Assembly (NCBI GenBank): GCA_002786065.1
Contig: NHNY01000011.1
Coordinates: forward strand, 186,001 to 250,000
Reading direction: 5' to 3'
DNA length: 64,000 nt
DNA from: Microcyclospora pomicola
Lineage: Eukaryota; Ascomycota; Dothideomycetes; Capnodiales
Made by a program: the position numbers and the translations under genes. Positions within the stretch are counted from its first letter, which is position 1. Each line of letters opens with the position of its first letter. Under the pieces are notes generated by a model. That model did not search any database. It was not told the origin of the DNA and saw only the letters and a list, made by a program, of their open reading frames with translations. Shown here one piece after another: positions 56,815 to 64,000 of the stretch.

Positions 56815-58681
56815 ATGGAGAAAACGAATGAGCTTCAGCCTACTGTGGTCACGCAAGCAGCAGGCACACGCGATTCGGATGACCGAAACTACGACCATGC
56901 CTACGACAAGCGCGATATGAAACGACTTGGCAAGCAACAGGAGTTGAAGCGCCGATTCCGTTTCGCAAGCATCGTCAGCTACATCGTGATATTAGGCTTG
57001 ACCTGGGAGTTCAGTCTGGTCACAGGAGTCTTCTCTCTAGCAAATGGCGGCACTGCTGGTGCTATCTGGCTAACGTTGATTGTATGCATTGGGATGCTGA
57101 TGTGCGTGCTGTCGATGGCGGAGCTGGCCTCAATGGCGCCTACCTCGGGAGGTGAGTGAACTGTCATATCGCACTATCGCTGCAACAACATCTAACAACG
57201 TCAAGGGCAATACCACTGGGTATGTATACACGTCATGAGAGGTCAGCAACCGCAGCTGAAGATGAGTTAAGGTCAGCGAGTTCGCTCCTCGCTCTGCACA
57301 AAAGCCGCTTTCTTACGCCGTTGGTTGGCTATGTGCTCTTGGTTGGCAATGTACGTATAAGAATGTTGCATTGCCATCAGCCTCGCTGACTCGACCATGA
57401 TAGCTGCGATGCCTCTGGTAGCGTATATTGGTGCCCAGCAGGTTCTCGCTTTGATCGTCGTCTGCGAACCTTCTTTTATTATCGAAGGCTGGCACGGCGC
57501 TTTGCTGACTATAGCTTTCGTGCTCGCCGCGATGTCCTTCAACACCTTTGGCGTGTCCAAGCTGCCGATTCTTGAGGTCATAGCTGTTACTCTTCATATT
57601 GGCGGATTTGTAGCGCTCATCGTTGTGCTCTGGACACTCGGACCAAGAGCTGAGGCTAGCGTAACCTTCACCACGTTCGAAGATACCAACGGCTGGGGAA
57701 GTGTTGGTCTTGCGACGCTCATCGGAATGGTAGGTCCGGCCACTACGTTTGTCGGAGGTGACTCAGCGGTACATCTCAGTGAAGAGTTGAACGACGCTAG
57801 CTATGTGTTACCAAGAGCAATGGTAACCGCAGCCATCGCGAACTACATCCTTGGCTTTGTGATGACAGTAACCTTCATGTCCAATCTCGGAGACTTGGAC
57901 GCGTATTTGGCATCATCGACTGGGCAGCCGTGGGTGGCCGTGATCTACAACGTGACCGGATCAAAGGCTGCTACGATCGTCCTTGTCATTCTTATGATAT
58001 TCATGGTTCGTGTGCACCTGATCGCTTCGGATAAGTTTGATCTAGCTAACCCCCCTGAAGTACTTTTTCTGCGCAGTGAATCAAGTGACCACAAGCTCAA
58101 GACAGTTGTGGGCATTTGCTCGTGACCGAGGTAGGTGTGCTCCAGAATGGAAAAGCGGTACATCCTGACTCACGCCAGTTGTTGCAGGTCTCCCTTTCTC
58201 CGGCTTCCTTGGCCGAGTGAATCCATCGACTGGCGTGCCGATCAATTCCATTTACCTGACTCTCATCGTCACTTCGCTGCTCGCTCTGATCATCATCGGA
58301 AGTTCTACGGCCTTCAACATCATTCTTTCCGTCTCATCCACCGGCCTCTTCACTTCTTACGTTGTTGTTATCGGCACCGTCCTGCTCAAGCGAATCCGCG
58401 GGGAGGAGTTCCCGCAGACCAAATTCAGCCTTGGCTATTTCGGCGGAGGAGTGGTAAATGTCCTCGCCTTGTGCTTCCTGTCGGTAGCATTCGTCTTTCT
58501 GTTCTTTCCTGCAGTGCCGAGCCCTGATGCACAAGGCATGAACTGGGCCATCCTCATTTATGGAGTCGTGCTTAGCTTTGCGGCCATATATTACTGGATA
58601 TACGCTCAGAAGCGATATCGCGGGCCTGTGAAGGATGTGAAGTGGCAGGTTGGCGAGGACATGTCAGAGACCATGAATTAG
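56815..58681 (+). CDS. APC-superfamily permease, amino acid/choline transporter (ACT) type
   Basis: Six exons (56815..57151, 57206..57219, 57272..57350, 57404..58009, 58077..58130, 58188..58681) give 527 residues with about 12 membrane helices. The 34-residue hydrophilic N terminus leads into LKRRFRFASIVSYIVILGLTWE. Family motifs are SMAELASMAPTSGGQYHWVSEFAP, PLSYAVGWLCALGWQSAMP and TTSSRQLWAFARDRGLPFSGFLGRVNPSTGVPINSIY, typical of UGA4/HNM1-like transporters of GABA, choline and related amines. The substrate cannot be told. Exon 2 is only 14 nt (encoding QYHW and part of G). The donor of intron 4 is the least certain (gtgtgc at 58010), chosen because it keeps the VLNQVTTSSRQ frame. It probably resides in the plasma membrane. 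Confidence 0.9.
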
Positions 58682-58896
58682 GTGACGTGGTAGTACTTTT
58701 GCTACCTCCCGTCCCTTACATTAGCATCATTTGCGCGTTTGCGATCAACTAGCGTATACACTTCCTCTGCATTTTAAATGACATCGTAACGCGAACAGGT
58801 ACTAGTAAGCGAGGTGTCTGGAAACGTTTATCCGTTCATATATCGTTTTCGTTGACTCGTAGTCCGTCTGTCACACATATATACATGGCTGCGAGA

Positions 58897-59613
58897 CTAC
58901 AACTTGTCGGCCAGGACAAAGCCATAGAAGAGCATCGCGCCGAGACCGAGCATATTCGTTAGGGACGAAGCACCGTGCAGTCTCATGAAGGAAGTGTTTA
59001 GTCGCTGCATCTCAGGCGACTTGGGTCCATCCTCGTAGTACTTCTTGCCATCCCGCGTCTCTGTAGTGTGTGCGTCAGCGTGGGCGTTATTGCCTCAAAT
59101 CTTGTGATGCTCGTCACACCAGGATACTGCGTACCTTGATGCTTGCGTTCCCTCATCACCTTGGTAGTCGCGGGGCCCAGCAGTACCAAGTTCAGCAAGC
59201 TGGTGCCAAACATCAATGCGATCGGCACCAATGCATTCCACACGTTATCGCCCTCGAGTAAGCCCTTGACGCCGCTACTGGCACGCGCTGTCTCTCCTCC
59301 AAGGGCGAGCATCTTCTCGCCCGGCCATGTCAGCGCAAGGATGATGGGAAGCGCGGTCTGGAGCGTAAAGTAAGGCGGGAAGATCGCTTGCTGAAGTTGG
59401 GAGAACTGTGGACGCGGCAAGGCTTTGTATGCGAGGGGACCGGCGAGGAAGGTGTTCTGGATGTTGCTGCCCAACAATGTTCTGTACAGGAGAAAGATGT
59501 CCACATTAGCTGGAGAGCGAGGTACAAATCGCCTGTGCCAGGATAGCGATCACATACCCGTAGATGAGGAGATGGTAAGACGTCGGCGACGAAAGAGAGG
59601 CGTATGAAGGCAT
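58897..59613 (-). CDS. TMEM205/DUF4149-like membrane protein
   Basis: Exons 59613..59558, 59481..59135 and 59060..58897 give 188 residues. The start MPSYASLSSPTSYHLLIYG joins TLLGSNIQNTFLAGPLAYKALPRPQF, the DUF4149 core. It continues LQQAIFPPYFTLQTALPIILAL, then FGTSLLNLVLLGPATTKVMRERKHQE, TRDGKKYYEDGPKSPEMQRLNTSF and MRLHGASSLTNMLGLGAMLFYGFVLAD. Four hydrophobic helices; mammalian TMEM205 is linked to cisplatin resistance, but the molecular role is unknown. The three-exon model with introns of 76 and 74 nt is needed to recover both ends. It shares a 337-nt promoter region with Ku80. Confidence 0.9.
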
Positions 59614-59950
59614 CTTGAGGGACGGATGTATGATCTTTGAGTTGCTGCTGAGACAAGACGATAGCTTATGCTTGATATGCTAGGGTATTGGTTTAATGTA
59701 TCCAAAAGACGAATGGCACCATAAATATACTACATCTACATGCACTGTTCATCTCGATGATTCGGTGATGTAATGGTGCTTCTCGTTCCTTTCACGTGTC
59801 TCGCCTCGCGTCTTCCCCGGACGAGACTACGCGTGTCTAAATTCGCCAGGCTACCACCCGACTTTGCCTGGCCGAAACAACGCCACCAAGGAAAGATATG
59901 TAATAAGTCCACCTTCCTGAGAGCAGTTCCAGAGGAGAAGATCCATCAAG
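59614..59950. promoter_or_regulatory. Bidirectional promoter of TMEM205-like and Ku80 genes
   Basis: 337 bases between oppositely oriented start codons. No TATA box is obvious. Nothing else is seen in it. Confidence 0.5.
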
Positions 59951-62194
59951 ATGGCCAACAAAGAAGCTACCGTCTACATTGTAGACTGTGGTGAGACCAT
60001 GGGCGAAAGCAGTCATGGCCGCCCTGTAACGAACCTCGATTGGGCATTGGAATACGTCTGGGACAAGATCACCTCAACTGTCGCAACAGGTCGCAAGACT
60101 GCCATGGCAGGCGTTGTTGGTTTTCGGACGGACGACACCAAGAACCCTCTCGAAGAGGATGAAGACTACAAGCACATCACCGTGATGCAAGACATCCAAC
60201 AAATCTTGATGCCGCAGCTCCGACAGTTAAGCCATGATCTGAAGGTGTCAACCACGCAAGCTGGTGATGCAATCTCAGCCCTGGTGGTAGCTATCCAGAT
60301 GATCTCCACCACTTGCAGACAACTAAAGTATGATCGGAAAATCGTATTGGTCACAGATGCGAGGGGCAACATGAACGTCGATCAACTAGACGGTATCACC
60401 TCGAAGCTCAAAGAAGATCACATCGAGCTCGTGGTCCTGGGAGTGGACTTTGATGACGCCGAATTCGGCTTCAAGGAGGAAAACAAAGATAGCACCAAAG
60501 CAGAGAACGAGGAGATACTAAAAATGCTATGCAGTGACCTCGGTGATCTGGGAGCATGCGGCACCTTAGCTGAAGCTGTCGATGAGCTGCAGAACCCACG
60601 AGTGAAAGTGGTGAAAGGCACAGCAGTATATAAGGGCTTACTTACGTTAGGAAACCCGGATAGCTATGATACAGCGCTCGCCATCGATGTTGAAAGATAC
60701 ATCAAAGTGATGATCGCGAGGCCACCCACCGCCAGCAGATTCGTCGTGCGGAACGACATGGCTGCTGGAGAAGCCACGCAGTCTTCTACCACATTTTCAA
60801 ACGGTGATGACCCACTCAGGGAAGAAAGTAACGATGGGCTGACAGCCGTGAAGAGCGCACGTACCTATACAGTGCAAGACGATGACGCTCCAGGTGGTCG
60901 GAAGGAACTAGATCTCGATGAACTCTCGAAGGGCTACGAATACGGAAGGACCGCTGTTCATATCTCCGAGAGCGACCGCAATGTGACCATGTATGAAACA
61001 CAAGCAGGTTTTGACGTTGTAGGTTTCGTTGCTAGGTCACAGGTGCGTACATTCCACTCATAGTCCTAGTCGGTCACTAACAGTACATGCTAGTACGAAC
61101 GATACCTTGATATGACACGCTCAGCGTTCACGATTGCTCAGCGAGGCAATGATAAGGCTTCAATGGCTCTATCGTCCTTGATTCATGCACTTTTCGAGCT
61201 GGATTCGTATGCGGTCGCACGCATCGTGCCCAAAGAGAACAAGGATCCCAGAATGGTATTGTTGGCACCACATATCGACCTCGACTTTGAGTGTCTCTAT
61301 GATGTCGAGCTTCCTTTCGCCGAAGACATACGAAGCTACAAGTTCCCACCACTTGACCGCGTGATGACAGTAAGCGGCAAAGCGCTGAAGATGCATCGAA
61401 ATTTGCCTGATGATGAGCTACAAGACGCTATGAGCGCCTACGTTGATAGCATGGACCTCTCAACTTATGGCAGAAGTGATGAAGGTGATCCCGCAGAATA
61501 CATGCCAATGGAAGACACCTACAGCCCAAAACTTCACCGCATCAACCAAGTCATCAAGCACCGCGCTATTTTCCCGGATAAAAGCCCACCGCCTCTCCTA
61601 GAAAGTCTGACACGGTACACCAACCCTCCCGCTGAACTCCTCAAGCAAGCACACCCCGCACTCGAGCAAGTCATCTCCGCCGCGAATGTCAAGAAAGTCC
61701 CACCCAAGGCCCGTGGCAAGCGATACGGCAAGAAAGAGGTCCCCAAGCCACTTTCAGATCTCGATGTCGACGCTTTGCTCGCACAGGACCCAAAGCGAAT
61801 GCAGAAGCGGATCGATCCTCGCAATGCAGTCCCTGAGTTCAAGCAATTGATCAACAACGCGGCCAGTCATGAGCAGCTGCAGGATGCTTGCAAGCAGTTG
61901 AAGATCATCATTTTCGACTGGGTCCGGCATTCTGTTGGGGACTCGGGCTATGGCCGCGCGGTAGAGGGTGTCCGCGTGATGCGGGAGGAGATGGAGGAGC
62001 TGGAAAGCCCTCATCTGTACAACGAGGCACTAAGGGAGCTGAAGGAGAAATTGCTGACGGGTCTGTTGGGCGGTGAGCGGCGGGAGATGTGGTTCCTGGT
62101 CCGGTCAAATCGACTCGGCCTCATTCAGAGAAAGGAATGTGAGGGCAGTGATGTTGACGAAGATGCGGCGAAGGCATTTTTGTCCGCCAAATGA
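59951..62194 (+). CDS. ku80: Ku80 (ATP-dependent DNA helicase II 80-kDa subunit)
   Basis: Exons 59951..61042 and 61094..62194 give 730 residues, the usual length. With Ku70 it forms a ring that binds DNA ends and starts non-homologous end joining; it also protects telomeres. The N-terminal von Willebrand A-like domain (about 5-225) reads ATVYIVDCGETMGE and YVWDKITSTVATGRKT, then KIVLVTDARG. The beta-barrel core (about 240-480) includes KGLLTLGNPDSYDTALAIDVERY and FDVVGFVARSQYERYLDM at the 51-nt intron. The C-terminal helical domain (about 590-720) has AVPEFKQLINNA and REMWFLVRSNRLGLIQRKE. The end SDVDEDAAKAFLSAK is short; a DNA-PKcs-binding tail is absent, as in all fungi. Confidence 0.96.
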
Positions 62195-62323
62195 TGATCG
62201 CATTCATGTCTTTGGCAATGAGACAAGACCTGGCTGTGATGCGCCGACGATGAAGTGATGGGTCTTTGACGCAAAACATTGCTTCTCCGCAGCTCGCATA
62301 GAAAGTCTCGTACCATGTCACAA

Positions 62324-63580
62324 TCATCGGCGGCGCTCGGAATCGCCTTCCCTGGATGCCTTTGCAATCGTGCTCATCAAAGTCTGGATATCTCCCTGGA
62401 AGTCCTCCAGATTCCTGATCTCCGTGCTCTCTTCTCCTCGCGCTGGAAACGAGTCCAATGGAGTCTGTCTGCTAACCGCCACTTCCGCGCGCCACAAGCA
62501 GCCCTCCAACAGGCCCCAGATATCCTTCGCCTCCAGGCCGCGCGGAATGCGTACGCCGACTTGGCCTGAAGATTTCCGCGTTACGACCGTTCGGCCACAC
62601 TGGGACGAGTTGTCTAATGGGCGACCAGACCCGCTGTGCTCGCCTTCCGTCACGACTTCCACATCGAAACGTTCGTCTTGCCCGTCATCCTGTGACGCGT
62701 CGACGTTGCAGATGAACAGCTCCGGGGCGAAGATGACGGCTACGGCGAGTGGGTCGTGGGTAGGCGGACCCTGGGTGAGTCCAAAGACATCCGCGTATGT
62801 GCGCGAGAAGTACGTCAGGATCTCAAAGAACAGACGACGTGTAGGGGACACGGTCTCCATGGTGGGCTCGATGACGGTCGTGACGCCGAAGCCGAATAAC
62901 AGGCCATACTGCATGTCGCGCGTCGCGAGGAATTTGTGCGTCAGGTCCAGTGGGACGAGCGTGGTCTTAGCAGCGAGCTCAGCGTTGGAGAACACGGCGG
63001 CCGCGGCTTCAGGATCGCAGTAGATGTTGAACTCGGCGTAGGGTGTCCAGTTGCCATAGCGCTCCCCTTGCCCAGCGACCTTGCCCATCGGAGCATCTGT
63101 GAAGTTGTCGCCAACGGCACCACCCATGATGCTCAGCCCTGCTAGATGTGACACGATGAGAGGATACGCGGCGATGAGTTGGGCCACGTTCGTGAGAGTT
63201 CCGGTAGCGACCAGCCACGCCGTCCCTTGAGGCTGTGCGCTGAGTGCCCGATACATCGCCTCGATGGCCGGGAAGTCGGTCTTTTGGGACACCCGCGGCA
63301 CAGGTAAGTGTGTCGTGCCATCCAAACCAGACTCGCCATGGATGTCGGGGGCGAAGAATACATTTCGCTCCAGCGGCTTGGCTGCCCCAGCATAGACTGG
63401 CACGTCCTCTCGTGCGATGGCTCGGAGGATCGCGCGAGTGTTATATGTTGTTCGCTCTACGGGAGCGTTGCCATAGACGGTGCTGATACCCAGTAGATCC
63501 AGCGCCGGGTGGCGGGCGGCGAGGAGGATCGCGAAAGCATCATCGTGCCCGGTATCGCAGTCCAGCCAAAGGGAGGTCAT
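62324..63580 (-). CDS. Inosine-uridine-preferring nucleoside hydrolase
   Basis: 418 residues, a single exon. The N terminus TSLWLDCDTGHDDAFAILLA carries the calcium-binding DxDxxxDD motif. Further active-site elements are GISTVYGNAPVERT, NVFFAPDIHGESGL, PLDLTHKFLATRD and the HDP triad GPPTHDPLAVAVIF (metal and ribose contacts). It cleaves the N-glycosidic bond of nucleosides for salvage. The family is usually 310-350 residues; here an insertion (DASQDDGQDERFD, then GEHSGSGRPLDNSSQ) and about 60 extra C-terminal residues lengthen it. An upstream in-frame ATG at 63622 would add 14 residues (MHFRKPTIYTAGPV). I choose 63580 because the fold starts at TSLWLDCD. It is convergent with Ku80 (129 bases). 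Confidence 0.92.
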   Translation of the reverse strand: MTSLWLDCDTGHDDAFAILLAARHPALDLLGISTVYGNAPVERTTYNTRAILRAIAREDVPVYAGAAKPLERNVFFAPDIHGESGLDGTTHLPVPRVSQKTDFPAIEAMYRALSAQPQGTAWLVATGTLTNVAQLIAAYPLIVSHLAGLSIMGGAVGDNFTDAPMGKVAGQGERYGNWTPYAEFNIYCDPEAAAAVFSNAELAAKTTLVPLDLTHKFLATRDMQYGLLFGFGVTTVIEPTMETVSPTRRLFFEILTYFSRTYADVFGLTQGPPTHDPLAVAVIFAPELFICNVDASQDDGQDERFDVEVVTEGEHSGSGRPLDNSSQCGRTVVTRKSSGQVGVRIPRGLEAKDIWGLLEGCLWRAEVAVSRQTPLDSFPARGEESTEIRNLEDFQGDIQTLMSTIAKASREGDSERRR

Positions 63581-64000
63581 AACTGGCCCAGCAGTATATA
63601 TGGTAGGTTTCCGGAAGTGCAACCAGCTTTTTTTGTATCAGAAGTCATGCAGAAGAATAAATGTCCACGTATCCGGTTTGTACTGTCCCTGGCCACGAGT
63701 AGAATCTGCACGTAGAGCAGCGACCAATAGGCTAGGTAGTCCACGAAGTAAGCTTCTCTATACGTGTTTGCTCTCGTTGGCGGACGAAGTGTGATATTTC
63801 AAGTCGTGGAGAAGCGGATGGAAGCAACGTGAGGAGAAACTTCATCCACAGCCCTGTCCGGCACGCCGCATGCAGTCTCTCTATCCACGGCAGTTTCGTC
63901 GTCTTCTCGCGGCACCAGATAGTAAGCGTCCTGCAATACACGGTCTCGCGTCCGAAGGAGATTCAGTATTCGCCTCCGCTGTCGCCTGATCTCAAGTTCT
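63581..64000. other. Right end of the window
   Basis: Promoter of the nucleoside hydrolase. The final 250 bases have short frames with no recognisable content; an incomplete gene may begin beyond the edge. Confidence 0.4.

Noticed and set aside
1-64000. Transposons, LTR elements, rRNA, CRISPR arrays or a secondary-metabolite cluster
   Set aside because: No reverse transcriptase, transposase, long terminal repeats, rRNA segments, regularly spaced repeats or backbone synthases were seen. The DUF1772 protein alone is not evidence of an anthraquinone cluster.

Overview
The window is nuclear DNA from a filamentous ascomycete, most likely a Dothideomycete (Mycosphaerella/Cercospora-like). The evidence is short GT-AG introns of about 50-80 nt with CTAAC/CTGAC-type branch sites, and a fungal gene set: a GH72 cell-wall glucanosyltransferase, a GRG1/CCG-1 small protein, a TeaR-like polarity marker, a PHL1-like (6-4) photolyase and a Ku80. 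The lineage within the ascomycetes is inferred from protein resemblance only. I found no tRNA, rRNA, transposon or CRISPR array.

Layout: (1) 0.5-3.1 kb, forkhead/FHA transcription factor (+). (2) 5.4-5.7 kb, GRG1 (-), followed by a 3.4 kb gene-free stretch. (3) 9.1-10.6 kb, GPI-anchored GH72 enzyme (-). (4) 12.4-15.2 kb, a bacterial-type D-galactonate dehydratase (-) and a metallophosphoesterase (+) with divergent starts. (5) 18.0-23.6 kb, J-domain protein, F-box-like protein and glutathione S-transferase (all +). (6) 24.3-29.4 kb, (6-4) photolyase (+), DRG1/Rbg1 GTPase (-) and DUF1772 membrane protein (-). (7) 30.4-37.6 kb, EB1 (+), then IST3, a second GST, a DUF1295 membrane protein and a second F-box-like protein (all -). 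(8) 38.2-41.7 kb, ribosomal protein S12 (+) and a VID24/GID4-type protein (-). (9) 43.5-51.6 kb, an unknown proline-rich protein (-), a small methyltransferase-like protein (+), a TPR protein (+) and TeaR (-). (10) 52.9-58.7 kb, a membrane-anchored tandem amidohydrolase (-) facing an APC permease (+). (11) 58.9-63.6 kb, TMEM205-like protein (-), Ku80 (+) and nucleoside hydrolase (-).

Most multi-exon models were rebuilt by matching GT-AG sites to reading phase and family conservation. This recovered several small or hidden exons: the start exons of the photolyase, dehydratase, DRG1, DUF1772, EB1, VID24 and TMEM205 genes, the end exons of the forkhead, EB1, F-box and TMEM205 genes, and micro-exons of 17 nt (DRG1) and 14 nt (permease).

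Most neighbours look like ordinary housekeeping genes without a shared pathway. The best candidates for functional linkage are the divergent amidohydrolase-permease pair (release and uptake of an amine or amino compound, inferred) and the head-to-head TMEM205-Ku80 pair. I did not find a clearly new multi-gene system. The most unusual items are the bacterial-type dehydratase, the GC-AG intron plus micro-exon in DRG1, the second amidohydrolase half that seems to lack its metal site, and repeated TAAGGTA/TACCTTA palindromes in spacers.
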